From Takakia lepidozioides (taxonomy: Eukaryota > Streptophyta > Takakiopsida > Takakiales > Takakiaceae), in the NCBI GenBank assembly GCA_030704615.1, contig CM060732.1, positions 34,887,053 to 34,951,052 of the forward strand: DNA of 64,000 nt, in the 5' to 3' direction. Shown one piece after another: positions 35,471 to 49,214 of this stretch (the stretch's first letter is position 1; each line of letters starts with the position of its first letter). The translations under genes were made by a program, and so were the position numbers. Below the pieces are notes generated by a model. That model was not told the DNA's origin. It worked only from the letters and a program-made list of their open reading frames with translations, and searched no databases.

Positions 35471-38400
35471 TACAGTCAAATTGGTGTACCGCCGCGTGAT
35501 TGCAATGGATGCCTGATTTGACTTAGTCCGGGGTGAGAGAAACGAGCTCAGAGCGAGAGGTTAGTCAAAGTTGTCGACTTCGTTTTCATCCACATCCGAC
35601 TGATGTTCATCCATTAGTGCTTGGAATGGCTCGTGTTTTTCAAAGGATGATGCTATTTGTCATCCATGATGGCGCAGTCAGTGTCAAGCACGTGTGGTGC
35701 GATCCGTCAACAAGCTCATCCTCGAGCTCAGCACTCGTGCTTTGACTGCGGGTATCCAACTCGCCCTGGCCGCCTGCGCTGCTGTTCCAAGAAATTGTGA
35801 TCCATGCGAGACTCGGTGCACCCCACAGTGGACCTGCAAGGTTGAACTGGGAATACTTGAACACACCCTAAGTACGTAGTTAATAGTATAGGTCCTCTAC
35901 ATATTACTGATCAGCCGTTTTAAACTAGGTGTACAAGACTGGAACAAGAGCACTAGATTGGTCGTGCCAGAAGAAGTTCGACACTTGACATGAAACTTGT
36001 GATTTCTAGAAAAATACTCAGGGTGACTGGTACAGTGGAAATATGCATGACTTACAGGTATCAATTTAGGCTGTTACATCTGAAATAGTAGCATGTCAAG
36101 CTGGGGTCGTATTAAATGGCAGAAATGGTGAATTGAAATCTCGTTTGACATCCAGTGTTCAAGATTGGCTGTTATTGTGTAATATAATTGATGCAGGTTT
36201 AAAGCAACGTCAACCGTTTAAAGTCGATTCAGGAGAGCTAGCGGCACAATTGGACTCTAGTCATTGCACTGTCGTTTTCCAAGGTCCGGAAGAGGCCGCC
36301 TGTGTTAAGTCTTGAAGCTGAACCTGATTCAAGGCTGTAGGAAGACCGTCCCCTCTGTACTGATTTGTGCGGGCAAGCTGGGGACCTCAGTTGCTGTCAG
36401 CAGATGGACTTCCTGGTCAAGAGCTCGTCAAGATTGCTAGAGATGTACTGACATCTCAGGCTGCTGCAAGATAAAAGACTGATCTGCAACCATTCGCATA
36501 TTTTTTCTAATTCATCTAACGACAAGTTATGTTAAATTCAGAGAGCTCTTGATCAATAGATCATGTTGTTAATTTCTCAGCTGCCATCTTGCAGACAACT
36601 GGTTCTATGAGATATAAGTGTACATACATAATTCTCGAGATTTATCAACAAAGGAATTTCATTTAACGTGCCCAGATGTCAATTGGACTGCGAGGCCTGA
36701 TCAACGTACTATGTAGGCCTCTGGCACGTCTGGCTGAAATTGTGACGGAGATTTGGAGAATGATCAATATTGGAAACTTTGATAATTATCTACCGTCATT
36801 CTGGTGACTCGGATTATAATATGACTCTGGTGTTGCAAAAGTCCCTGTACATAAAACAATGCAGTTGCAGAGTTTACAGAGAATAATTGCTAAACCGTTC
36901 ATCATGAGGATCAAGCAGTTGCCTTTCAATCTTCATCATGTATTTTCTTGGTCACCTCTGAAGAAGCCTGCCGCTACCCACTAGGGTTCTGATTGAATTG
37001 CTAGACACCACTACTTAACACCGATGTGAGGTCTGTTTTTGAGCAGGCTAGCAAGTGGAGAGCTAATGGAAACCATAATTTAAGCAGTCAATGAAGAAAC
37101 CTCCCACAGAAAGGATTCTGTTAGTCGAGCTGTTAGTTAATTTCCAGAGGAAGGCTGAGATCTTTCAAGATCTGTGTTTTTTCCAGATATCAGCCCCGAC
37201 CAGTTTCCAAGAGACGGGGTGGCCAGGGACCTGAGCCCACTTGCTAGTCCATTTAGGATCGAAATTCCGTGTAGGTATAAGCACATTGTAACCCAGTTTT
37301 ACTAAGTAGCCGAAGAAATGATCGTGTTTTTTGTTCATCCATATCCATTCCACTGGATCAAACTGCAGCAATTTGATCAGAGAGAAATCTCTGCTCAAGA
37401 TTATCAGAGAGAAATCATCTGAATTTCGAGCATAATGAGGAGGTCGAACAGAATTTGATTTCGCCGTGGTCGTGCAAAAGACTCTGATCGCCTAGAGCTG
37501 AGAGCTGTCAGGAAGGAGTTCCAGCTCTAGTGCAAAGAGATCAGTACCATCATGATGGACCCCGAAACAAGGACCACTCAGTTGACCATGATCGCTGTAG
37601 TCTGCAAACTGAGCCCTTAGGTGAGAGTTCATGGAAAAACCCAACTATAAGGGAAATTTTCTGAGATGGGGTTGGGAAAGAAGTTTAGTCCGTCGCAGGG
37701 GAAGGCTGCCAATCACCAAAATCCCAGCCCATAGCAACTCTTCTAGATGAGAAACCTTCGGAGGCCGTGGCCGGGAAAATCGTATTGCCCGGCCACATCA
37801 TCCCAGAAATGAGAGAGATGAGAAAGCGCTGCAGATTCCCCATGAGCCATCGTTCACCGCAATGAAATGGCTCCCCAAATGAAATTCCTCATCAGAGTTT
37901 GATATGGCGACCAAAGGGATGAGATGAAACACATGGAAGCCAACAGTATTTGATTGACGACTAGAGCTCTGCCAACCACACAAAGATAAAGGGAACTCTA
38001 GTAACACAGTTTTATTCTAAAATAGGGACGGAAACTCCAAAATAGGTGATGAAAGGAAGGACTTTTTTTCTTTTTTTTTCTTCCAGAACAGGGGCGGTGC
38101 CCAGGACTTCTTTATTCTCCTCCATGCAAAGTATATGTGCGATAATGATATAATCAGATTGTGGAGGGCCTGTATGTGGAAAATTTCAACTCGATACTTG
38201 AATTTGGTGGGTCAAACCAGTTTTTACATGCAGTTTTGGAATACATCTTTATTATACCTAATCTCCTGGATGCAATGATCAAATTGCCTGCACTTCTCAC
38301 AGGACGTGGATGTAGCAGACATGCACATAAATATAAGGTTCTTCCCTATGGATGATTGGGGATAAACAGTTACACCCTCATCCATGAGGGTATGCACATT

Positions 38401-39435
38401 TTGTAACAGTCCACCAAAAGGGTGCTCGTCCTTTAGGGGTTATGTGACACAAAGTATGATAAGACAAAACTCCAATGGATAACATATATTGATAATAAGA
38501 AAGAACCTTTACCAATAAAGTTTTTCAGGACCACTTCCCTTCTTTTAAAAAAAAATTGATTCTTTGAAACAAACTAGGCAAGATGTAGAGGGTGATGAAT
38601 TCCGTGTTTTCTCGTGAGGGAGAAGAGGACTTCAACATTTTTGCTAAGTCTCGCCTCCGACGAACCTTGGATGACAATGAGGTAAAACCGTAACTTACAA
38701 ACTTACATCTAAAGCATGCTGCAACCTGTAGCTCTCCCGTAGCCAATTATCATAAACGGTCCACACCTCTTCAGGCAATGCAATTTTCAAATCGGAAATT
38801 GCAGACCGGGAGACATCTACAAGTGGCCGAATGAACCCTCTCAAACACACCATGACGAGAAGAAATGACACTACCCGTGGACAAGCTTAGAAAGGAGATA
38901 GGCACCCGCAACAACGGCGGAGGTTGGAGCAATGCAGAAAACTTCGCTACGGCCGTCGCAGGAAAATCAGCTCACCAAACATTCCAGAAACCGAACACTC
39001 TTCAAATTACACTTGAATCCCAGATCGTCACCCATAATTTAATTGTTGTTGACTCTGCTACATCAACTCCTATAGATAGATTTGCATTCACCAACCTCAG
39101 CATCGTGTGATAACCTTCTTCGTCATTAACCTACGTATGCTTCGTGATTCCATTATTCTGCAACAATCAGCACATTGCTGCTATTGTACACTGCAACTAC
39201 AGCCATAAGGAATGAGCGGCAAAAGTTCAAGAGCACTACCTAAACACCGTGTCCATGAAGATAACTAGTAGAAAAATCTAATTAACTCATCCAACGTGGC
39301 ACTAACTAAACCAGCTTAGTTATCAGTAAGTAACTAATGCTCACTGGCAAACTGCAGTCGTATGCATATATACTGAACACTCCCACTCAGGGAGCCAAGG
39401 AGCATTGCTCTCTCTCTCAATCCAAAATCTCCCAC
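35471..39435. other. Intergenic stretch with one LINE scrap
   Basis: No gene is supported. 37165-37398 (minus) is a fragment of the same LINE family as 14739-15200: LLQFDPVEWIWMNKKHDHFF here against LLQFDPDE and LWMNKSHDHFFKY there. The rest is AT-rich unique-looking sequence. Confidence 0.5.
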
Positions 39436-41190
39436 TCAATGCTCACGGATCACTGGTGACATAAGTCCAAGTAGTCTCCGTAGACCTGTAAACTTCTCTG
39501 CATGCAAACCTTTTGTGAATTGCTTTGGAAATTCTGGATTGTGAGCTAACTTGATGCAGCTTTGACTGTCTGAGAGAAGGAGTGTCGGTGAGCGTTGTGG
39601 GTAGCCAATGTTGCCAAGCAAGTGACGAAGCCAAACGATTTCCTTAGTGGCCACAAATCTTGCAACGTATTCAGACTCTGTAGTGCTCCTTGCCGTGCAC
39701 TGTTGTTTACGTGAACCCCAAGCAACAGGGCCGTTGTTTAAGAAAAGTACATACCCAACTACGGGATTTTCAATCATCAAGATTTGCTCCATAATCTGCA
39801 TCACAGTAAGCAGTAAGGATAGATATTGCTGGTGCCATTTCCTCCATAGCATATGGAGAGATGTGTGGTATTCTTGAGATATTTCAGAATTCTCTTGACA
39901 GCTACAGAATGGGCACGAGTGTGAGTAGCACAAAACTTAGCAGCATTTGAAACTACATAAGATATGTTGGGGCGGTTGCCTAGGCTCACAAAAGCAAGAC
40001 TGCCAACAATCTCTTGATATGGAAAGTGTATGTCAACATCCTCTGACAGACTGAGGTGAACATTTGGGTCAACAGGGACAGTGGCAGTGACGGGAGTGAC
40101 ATCCTGGAAACCATATCTGTGAATTGTGCATTCAACATAAAGTTGCTGGTCAATATATAACAAGCGATGAGCTCGGTCTCTGGTGATTCTAAGGCCGATG
40201 TAGCTGTCGTGCACCTAAGCATCGTGCCACAACATACATCGCTGTCCACCACACAATCTAAGCACATAATCCTAGAAAGCTATACCACAATGATAACGAA
40301 AGTGAACATAATGGAAACCCTCCACTCATGAATCCACTCAATCACATAAAGTAAGTCAAGCCAAGGGCACCCTTGCTAAGGGAATCCACCCTACAAAGCC
40401 CTCACCACACTCCCTCTCAATACCTAGAGCTATGGAGGTGAGAGAGGCTCATGGAGGCTCAACTACAAGATGATGAGCCTCCTCCATCCTCACAAGGGGA
40501 AAACCTATCCCCATGTCCCAAGTGAGGCTCGACACCTCACTTGGCATGTGAGACCAAATGAAGTCCCAACACACAAAATATAAATATAAATATCTAAAAT
40601 GTCCTCGTTAACTAAAAATAGGTAATTCTAGATAACCATGACTAAAACCATGACATAGCAATCGGGAGGCCCTATTTTTGTCTCAAATACTCCCTTCATG
40701 TAAGCTAGAGTTTGATCGATCCGAGCATTACTCACGCTACATGCGAGTCCAAAAATTATAATAAGAAGTCGTGGCTCGCGATCAGTGTAATAGACGCATG
40801 GATCAGCTATGTTTGGCACTAGGTGGTGCTTAACAAGAAAGTCATTTAAACGCTGATTCCATACGCGTGAAGCTTGCTTGAGACAATAAATGGACTTTCG
40901 TAAGCAACAAACTTTATGTGGAGCTGTAGAGTCTGCAAACCCTAGAGCTTGATCCACACAAATCTCTTCGTCAATCTCCCCATATAGAACTGTTATTTTA
41001 ACATCAAATTGAATCATGTTCATGTCCTCCATGGCTGCAATTGCCAAAACAGTGCAGATAGAGTCAAAACGAGCGACTCGTGCATATGTCTCACCATAAT
41101 CGGTGCCCTGTTGCTGAGTAAAACCACGAGCAACAACTCTGGCCTTAAATCAATCGATTGATCCATCGGATTTTAGCTTCAGCTTCTATA
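39436..41190 (-). pseudogene. Ty1/copia retrotransposon, reverse transcriptase and RNase H remnants
   Basis: From high to low coordinates: MEDMNMIQFDVKITVLYGEI, LRKSIYCLKQASRVWNQRL (41050-40700) and IGLRITRDR, SLAFVSLGNRPNISYVV (40214-39900) are copia reverse transcriptase. NNGPVAWGSRKQQCTARSTT and ESEYVA, then LLSDSQSCIKLAHNP (39780-39480) are copia RNase H. The catalytic YVDD region is missing where about 380 bp of unrelated sequence (40270-40640) interrupts the gene. Several frame changes are present. LTRs were not identified. Confidence 0.85.
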
Positions 41191-41199
41191 CCCATGTGC

Positions 41200-42170
41200 A
41201 GCTCACATTGCGTCGCCCTCGAGGCAAATCGACGAGTGTCCACGTTTCATTCCTTATCAATGGGGGATGCTTCCGCGTGAGCGCAGGCAGGCTCACGTCA
41301 TGTCAGCAGTTCTTGCCACCTTGGTTGACGGGTCTGACGCCACGTCAGCCGACCTCGCCAACGTGCTTGACACCACGTCGCGTCATGCCACGTCATTTTC
41401 ATGGGCCTGGGCCTATAACCGCGGACCGAACAGGCAAAGGGGGCCTATAGCCGCGGATTGCGCATTCAGCAGACAGGAAACCATGTGTGGGCGACAAGGC
41501 GAGGTGCAGAAGAGAGCTGAATGTTGCTGAATGATAGTGTTTGTAGAGACTTAAATGGTTGTGGATGAATTAATGTCCAGGTCATCAGTCTACAATGGTC
41601 ATCAGAGATGATTTAATGTCATGCTAATGTGGTATTCTACGTTGCTATTATCAATCTACAATGGTTGTGGATGAATTAATGAGGATGAAGCAGAGCTAAT
41701 GTGGATGGGACGCTGCGAGTATGGATGAATGAGGATGAAAAGTGGTGGACGAATATGGATGAAATATCGTGAATGAATGAGAGAGTGGATGAATTTTGAG
41801 CGAGGATGTCATTCTAACATTTATGAAAACCAAGCACAACGATGAATGTCGTTTGCACAAACATTAGAAATTGTGCCTAAAATCCCTCATGAACCACATG
41901 ATAAGATGAATGTCTGTCATTTGGGGAAAGGTAGACAGATGACAGAAATGTAGAATAAGACAACACTTAAACCCTTTGCTCATGCAGATTGCCAGAATGA
42001 TGCTAATGAGAGACTCAAACAAACAGCTGTTTACTGTACATTACAATCAAAGCCTACAAGCCAGGAACTGTTCACTGTATGAAATGCATAGAAGCCACGG
42101 TTGTAAATGCATACACGCCATGAAAATGAGAAACCATCTTTTAACGACATTACCACGAACAGGCACAAAT
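41200..42170. other. No gene; degenerate GGATGAAT-rich stretch
   Basis: 41540-41800 is a loose repeat of GTGGATGAATTAATG and GGATGAATGAGGATGAA units. The remainder shows no supported coding frame. Confidence 0.4.
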
Positions 42171-42989
42171 TTTATTACAAAATCTGGGAGGGAAAGCCTG
42201 CCTCCTCCAACATGGCAATCTCCTTAGTTGTGAGATGTGTCCCTACCTTCACAGGCCAAACGCTTGGTGGAGGAGGCTTCATGACAACCGATGGTCGCAC
42301 AGTCCCACGCACGCACCTACCACAGTCGTCAGGGCAGATCCAGAATTTGTGGTTCTTTGCCTCGGCTTGCTCGTAAGGCGTGAACAAACCAGTGAAGGTC
42401 AGAGCCGGAGTGCGGACCTTGTCTTTGGATATGGAGGACTTGCATTTCTCACGATTGGTTACTCTAATTGCTGTGCACTTCACTCGAGACCCAGCAGCCA
42501 GACTTCGTCAGGGCACATGGACTCCACCACAGGGGGGAGCATGTTCGTCTCCTGCCCCATTCCACTCACAGTGGGAGATGGCTGCCTTTGGCTTTGTGAC
42601 AAAGGATCGTCCGCACTGGATATGCCGGAAACGAACCCACTACAACAGAACGCGGTATATCTGACTGGCAGGCCGCGGTAGTCATGGTTTTCCTGACTTT
42701 GACCATGACTTCCCTGTATTTTTGGACCAAATGGGGCTTCACGTACTCGTTGAAATGACTGCGTGACTACGTAGTCCTACTTTATCATGACTGCATGGCT
42801 CCGCAATACCGAAAGGTTGGCCAACGATGGTTGACCAGCGTGAGCTCACCACCAAATAGTCGTTGGAATGACTTCTAGTGCAAGCGTGGTAGCCAAAAGG
42901 TTAAAACAATTTAAAAAGTTGTTTATAGGGTTGTCCATTAGAGGGCTGGGACTTAGTTTTTTTTCTTATTTCTCCTGCGCGGTTTCTTA

Positions 42990-43820
42990 GTATCGAGCTG
43001 TTGTGTCATGGAACACAATGATTGCAGGATAGGGCGTGGGATGGAGGCTTTGCATTGAGCTACTGATGCGGGGCGAAGCGCAACTTGCACCGCAACCGCA
43101 ATGGGCTCTTGGCTCATGTTCGTACCGTGATGTGGTATTCTTCCTAATGTTTACAAGGTTCTTGGGAGAGTCAGCTTGGTCTTGGTAGTCCGTGTTTCAA
43201 TCGACGCCTGCTCAGCTGCACCGTGGTGGTTCTCACAGTCCAATCCGACATTACCTGACGATAGACACAAGCAGCACATACAAAAGGTCCTCTTGGGTTC
43301 ATGGTCAGTCAAATCCTCCATGGGTCATGACACAAGGTCGAGGACAAATGTGGTGAGGGCACCTTCTTCTTCGACCTATTTCAGCCTGTTTTGCCCTCTC
43401 ATCAGACTCGGCACGGAGCAGAGCTGACATGAGTTTGTGAAGATCCTTCACGATCATGGTGGGACAACCGCAATCACAAGGTGTGGCTTTTTCTTAATGT
43501 ACCATGTGAAGAAGTTAGTCCATCCTGTAAATTTGGGCTCTTGGCTCCTGTTATGAAATGACAGCAAAAAAGAGGGTTATTTGCATCCTCAATGCATGTG
43601 CTGACCTGGAAGCCCTGTAAGTAGGCAAGAGGTTGATGTTGACATCATCAAAGCTGGGATTGCACTGGATGTAAATTTGGAGACTGGCCTTGCTGACATG
43701 AACGCGAAATGTGGAAGCATGCCTGGCAAACTCTGGTGAGTGTAAGTTTTGGTTGTTGTTATGGTTGATGACCTGGTTTAGTATCTTTAAATAAATATAC
43801 ACGTGTACCATATTCTTGGT
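42990..43820 (+). pseudogene. PPR-derived fragment inside CACTA 1
   Basis: TGTCATGGAACACAATGATT at about 43005 encodes the SWNTMI start of a PPR repeat. 43560-43720 is a badly decayed PPR segment (ACADLEAL, DIIKAGIALDV, then ADMNAKCGSM after frame changes). Between them, 43093-43400 matches 55766-56043 and 59085-59325, showing a common source with the PPR copies further on. Confidence 0.7.
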
Positions 43821-44169
43821 AGTTAGGGACTGGTGATTGATTTCTGAATATCTGTTGGAAGATTAGGATTTATGAGCTATTGACTAAGTTTTCAAAGTTA
43901 TATGCACTAAGTTACAATCTAGCTTGCCATGTACAAGCTCCCTGAGAATTACCGTATTTCAGGGTCACTTGACCAGTCTGTGACCTACAATCCCAAACTG
44001 CCTTGCTGTACATTTTTCACCAAAGGGGCTCGTGGATTCTCTCGCAATAAGTTTAAGCAAGAGGGTGAATGCAGACATCTGCAGCAGTAGCCAGATTGAG
44101 CCTTGTGTGGGAGCGAATCTGTAAACACAAGCAACCAGTTGTGGAGCCTCATGAATCAGCCCTTTTCAA

Positions 44170-44625
44170 CTAGGCCAATGCGGTAAGCTTACTCACTGGA
44201 CCCTTTGTTCAAGATTTTTGAAGTTGGTAGATAGCGTATTATAGGCACAAACCCGCAAATGGATTTGAAGAGGGCGTCTCCCTTGTGAGAATACCTAGGA
44301 CATTAGATTAGGATATGAATAATAATGTCTTCAGGTTGCCCACACCACGGGCATTGGCAATCCACTTTTCCTCTCTACTTCTGTTTGTTGTCCAAATGCA
44401 GATTCCCGAAGTTTCCATTCAGTTTACAACCAAGATTGACCTGAATGGGCCTAGGCTTTTGGCTTAGCCTTCAGATTTACAAAGTTGGTAAATAGGGGCA
44501 CGTGAACAATTCCCTGAATGGATTCTCACAGGAATTTGCGATCCCCCTTCCTCTCTGATTCTGTTTGCTGCTGAAAGGTAGGCTTCCTGCCCTAAGTTTA
44601 AATTCAGTCTAGTGCCGAGAGTGTG
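44170..44625 (-). pseudogene. LINE 3' fragment inside CACTA 1
   Basis: GGATTTGAAGAGGGCGTCTC, CTTCAGGTTGCCCACACCAC and GGTAGGCTTCCTGCCC match the LINE arm at 22350-22500, in the same minus orientation, with many changes. Part of it is present twice (44240-44410 and 44450-44600). Confidence 0.7.
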
Positions 44626-47600
44626 TCACTGTCTTTATCTTTCCAGCAAAGGTTGTCCTGCAGGTCTGGGTTTTTGGTCATTTCCATCCGGTTTGTAAAA
44701 CCTTCCATGTTAAGAGCCGGTTTTTGCTCCCTCTCTGAACCTTGACATCCAACCTGGTTATGTTCAAGCTGTACATCACTGTAAGATAGGTGTGGTTTTT
44801 TGGGGCAATTCACACTAACTATGCACTCTTCCCTCGTCCTAATTTCAGTGACGGTGCTGGTGTCCATGGGCTGGTCTTGGCAGACCTGCAATCTCTCACT
44901 ATTCTCTTGATAGATAGATTCATGAACTCATGTGTTCGTGGTTGTGGTGTGCATGCAGTGGGCATGGAGTTACTGCACATTCGTGACCTGGGAACCGTCT
45001 TGACAATAATTTATAACAAGGCTGATGTAAGGCTGTTTGTCATGGCTAGTGAACCAAAGTAGGAAATTTAACGATTATGAGGGCAACATGTATGTTATGT
45101 TCGCCCCCTTAGACTCTGTTTTGAGGAGCCAGATTTTGGGACAGGAGTGCTATTTTGTAAATCTGACTGACAATTGTTTAAGACAATCTCTTTTTATACC
45201 TGAAATCAGTCCCTTCAGTGCCTCTGTTATGTCCTTTGCGCTTTGTCGCTTTGTTCTTTCCTGTGAATGATGGTGGGTTTGTGATTTTCCAAATAATATT
45301 TCTCAACAACTAATTTGATGTCACGCGTCCAACCCAACAAACCACTCTACAGTAGGCACCATGACTACACATCACGCATCATACATTGACACGTGTCATA
45401 TCCTTGAGAAAACACCTGGCAATGAGCTCCTATAGGCATAGTCGTGGGAATGACTTTAAATACATTTAAAGTTCAAAATAAACTACTCATATGGTGCCGC
45501 GTGTCCAGATATTAGCATGGTTGTAGTCAGGATAATGACTGTAGGACCTCCTCATGGATATGCCACATGGCAGTTTATGAAGACACCATATGGCGCACAT
45601 CCACAAAACCTCCTGGACTTATTAAAAAGAGACACGCGTACAGTTTGCAGCAGCACACTAAGTCATGTATAGTAGAAGTACATATGACTGCCAAATGACA
45701 GTGAGATGTATCACTTGGTATCATCTGACTATAGTCATCCATGACCAACCATCTCGTACTCATTGTATTCACTTGGTTTGCACGACTTGCAGTCAGCGCA
45801 GTCATATGTATCGTTTATGACTACGGGATAGTCATATATACAGTCACATATACCGCGATCTGTTGTAGTGACCTCTGATGAAATGGAACACGCGGCATGG
45901 AGAAGTTGTCCCTGACCGGCCTGTGGGAGTCCGCATCCGACCCAGGAGGGATGTTCAATTTCCGTTTACAAGACCCGAATATCTCCTGGCCCTCCAGATG
46001 GGGAATTTTGGACACTAGTGGAGTTCCTTCCGCATACATGTTGACAGCCCTGGCAATCTTGTTCGGATCCCCTGATCTTCTTGCTGCTCGCAACATCAAC
46101 TTAGACTTGTCTGGACCCTGGCCACCAACGCCACCCCGCAAGAACTCCCGATATCTCGACTGTTGCAGTAGAACTCGAATCAGATCATCTGCCGTCGCCA
46201 AATACAAATCCCGGCCCCGCTTTCCAGATTGCTGCAACCATATATTGTGCACTGTCTCCGCCAGATTGCAAGAGGGCATGTCCGCCATCTCCTCAATTGA
46301 CAAGTGCTGCAGAATGGGAAAACATACATCAGATAGAGGACAGGCACACCCCACCACAACACACATGATTGCAAATAGATACAAAGTCAACGAAATTCGC
46401 ATACTCTCAAATTCACGTACCGCTGTCATGCATGCTCCCCATTGTCTGTACCGGAAGTGCCAAAATGTCAGCCAGTCTTCTAGCGCACTCATATTGTCTT
46501 CTGATGCAGCCCCAGATGAGAACCACCATGCACGAATTGTCTGGAACAATGTATTCGCCTCTGCCATGTTTTTGGCATCTTTGTACTATTTGCATAGCCT
46601 AAGATGAGTAGGCTGCATTTCCGGTTTGATGTCTGCCTTTGTATTTTTCTCAAGGAACTGCGTCCAATGGAGAAGACATGTTTGCTCTCTTCATGGCATT
46701 GGCACCTTTGGATTTGGACCTGATCCAAACACAATGCGAACAACATTGAAATTCGCTTGAGCACTGTTGGCCATAAAACCGGCGAAATTTGGAGATGGAA
46801 CACCCTGGGAGGCCATGACGCGAATGAGACTTCTCCACATTAACTGCTGCAAATCTGCATCCTCTGATTGCATGTCACACACTGCAATTGTCATGACTCG
46901 CTAGTAGAAATGATCATAAATATGACACGCCATGATTGTCCAGTCTTTCACTCGTTTGACGTGATCAAACATAAGGAAACAGTTCTGAAGATCGCCACCC
47001 TTCTGCATGCGCTTGACACTGACTCCGCTGCCCTCCCCTGCTGTCGACATTTTGAAAAGATGCACTTTGTTTGACCCTTGACCTGGGAACACACTCTCTT
47101 GAATGTAGTCATACTTGCTCCGTTGCTTCAATTCGAAAATGTTATCAACGTACCCTCTGTTAGTAGAGCCCATCCTCAATGCATTCACCTGGTTTTTAAT
47201 GTTTGGTGAGCTCAAGGTAGAGAAGTGATCCATAAAACATTGTCCAAGGCTGGCCCGTCCAGTTTCCTGCCCACAGAATCTCTTTCAATAAGAATATGGG
47301 TTTCTAGGAAAGTCTTGTTTGCTCCAAGAACAATTGTGGAGGTGGTGGCTGTTGGATTGCTCTCATACTCCTGTCTTATCAACCTGGATACCGTTTCAAC
47401 ACTTTCCCTATAATCTCCCTTCGACAGTGGATGGTTGTGGAAGCCGAAATGCACACCGGCTCTAGTCAAGGTTGGAAAACGGTGCACCACATAGTACATT
47501 CTTGCTCCACACACTGCCAGACAGGAAGGCGCTCGTTTGCAGAACTTGCAAACGAAAGTGTTGGAGCTTAGAGGTGCTTCACCGGGCTTGAAAGGATTCT

Positions 47601-48559
47601 CGGCGACACCCTCCCACTTGCTCTGGTTTTGAACCTCTGACCGCAGGAATTGTCTACAACTCAAATTCTCGCACCTCAGGTGCCCATTGCACACCGCTCT
47701 CCTGAACATGAGCTTGTCATCATTTTGAATATTGGATGTCTTTGTTCTGCACCATGGGTGTCCATCGTGTCTCTTGTCCATTCTGTGCATGAGGCTCGAA
47801 ACAGGTCCACCCCGCCCAGGTGAAGGCAGCTCGAAGACGACATCCCCATCAAAAGACCCCGGCAGGTACTGCACACGCTCAACATGGATAGTGTCCCAGT
47901 CAATCCCCCGTAATTCACTCTTGAAACCAGGCATTCCTCCCATTGACTTCAGTTTAGGAATGACACTAGACAGGTCATTCAATTCCGGCTCCATGACCAC
48001 CGGAGAAGGCACCACAAATGCAATTTTCGGAACGTCCTCCTCCGAGGAGTCGGAGAGCTCAACTATTTGTGTGGAAGTTGTGGGCTCCGTCTTCACGACC
48101 ACATTCCTCTTGTCTTGAACAATAGAAGCAGCAGTCCTTGGTGTGACATACGAACCAATCGACTGCCGTCAAGGAGCTCCAAGAACCCTGTACTATCTTC
48201 CTGGAGGAACTCTCCACTGACTCATAAGTGAGTTTTCATCCGGTTTCTGGAAAGCATACTTCATCAACTTCCCATCGACACCGTAAACCTCTCTTTCGAG
48301 CTAGACAGTGCCATACTGGAACTCGAAATGCGTTGTTAGGAGATGTTCCTCCACAATTGCAAAACCATTGTCATTGGTATCCTTCGAGAAAGGTATTGGT
48401 TTCTCCACAGAGTAAAACTCCGCTTCAGTGGAAGCCATGCTGCTGCAAGAGAAATTCCCTTGCAGACAAAGCCACAAAGTGCGGAAGCCACAACTTCTGT
48501 GCGGATTCTTATTACAAACGATAGTGGGGATTACATTTCGCATGATTTGCATTTCAGAC

Positions 48560-49214
48560 CGAAACCTAGAAGGCCATCACCTTTACTAACGAGGTCGGCC
48601 AAGGACAAGACGTCATGTATGTCCTAAACCGTTCTGGAAGGGTCAGCCAAAACCTATTTAAAAAGCTGACAGACCGTTAAAGAGCCTTTCAGAAACAGTT
48701 GTCAAAACAGTTCATAAAACAATTAGTAAGCAGTTATGTGCCTTTACCGACCCATGTGAAAAGACGGCGGAGACCAAGATCCCATGCCATCCCAATGTGT
48801 TCAGCCACGTGGAACCCGACAATGCATTGAATGCAGGGTTGAAGAGAAATCGACAGCGAACGAATGGAAGATGTTGAACCAGGATAATCCAAAAAATCTA
48901 GTGAAATAAGTCATCCATCCGTATCGAATCTATGCAATGGCCATACCTCCATAGTGAAAGATGGCGGCCACTGCAGAATAGACGAGTGTGCCATTGGGAG
49001 GGCCGGGGGACACGTATGTAGTGAATACATGCATAACTGCCGAGTGCGATGCCTCGGCTGGTACTCATCGCACGACGTCTCTCATCCCAGTAGATCGTAG
49101 TTTTTCAAGCTGGAGAGTAGCAGGAGACTGAGTTCCGCGCGAGAGAGTGGAAGGTGTAGAAGACATTCATTCTTTTTCACTTCAGCGCGAGAGAGGAAGA
49201 AGACGAAAGAGAGA
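48560..49214. promoter_or_regulatory. Region between divergent genes A and B
   Basis: The 5' ends of genes A (minus) and B (plus) face each other here. If both belong to one transposon, this region would drive both genes. No TATA box was identified with confidence. 49110-49200 contains repeated GCGCGAGAGAG units just upstream of the gene B start. Confidence 0.35.

Larger units (their letters stand above)
42638..45870. mobile_element. CACTA transposon 1 (non-autonomous, 3.2 kb)
   Basis: The left end starts CACTACAACAGAACGCGGTA. The right end is its complement with few differences (TACCGCGATCTGTTGTAGTG). Both are flanked by the trinucleotide ACC (42635-42637 and 45871-45873). CACTA ends with a 3-bp target duplication define the CACTA (En/Spm) superfamily. 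Subterminal regions are rich in TAGTCAT/GACTAC motifs (42660-42860 and 45340-45860). There is no transposase. The interior holds PPR-derived sequence and an old LINE piece. Confidence 0.93.
42178..48438 (-). pseudogene. Gene A: inactive DDE transposase of a MULE-related family, split by a CACTA element
   Basis: The N-terminal part (48438-47212) has acidic and Cys-rich segments (CNGHLRCENLSCRQF; CKFCKRAPSCLAVCG). The core reads TIAVCDMQSEDADLQ (candidate first Asp), GFMANSAQANFNVV and CLLHW. This parallels CDATFG, FIVDDAEAEINAI and CLWH of the MULE transposase at 6190-9047, with Asn at the second Asp. The C-terminal part (46567-45871) contains RAWWFSSGA, an intron (46421-46311), HLSIEEMADMPSCNLAETVH and PHLEGQEIFGS. 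Across the CACTA insertion the frame resumes at 42634 and stays open to a TGA near 42480. A last possible exon (42480-42178) has ICPDDCGRCV. In-frame stops lie near 48302, 46906, 46692 and 46588, and the frame shifts near 47225, so it cannot make a full transposase. Confidence 0.62.

Noticed and set aside
41196-41530. Overlapping plus-strand frames beside the copia remnant
   Set aside because: No domain and no support from homologous copies in the window. They are likely chance openings in GC-richer sequence.
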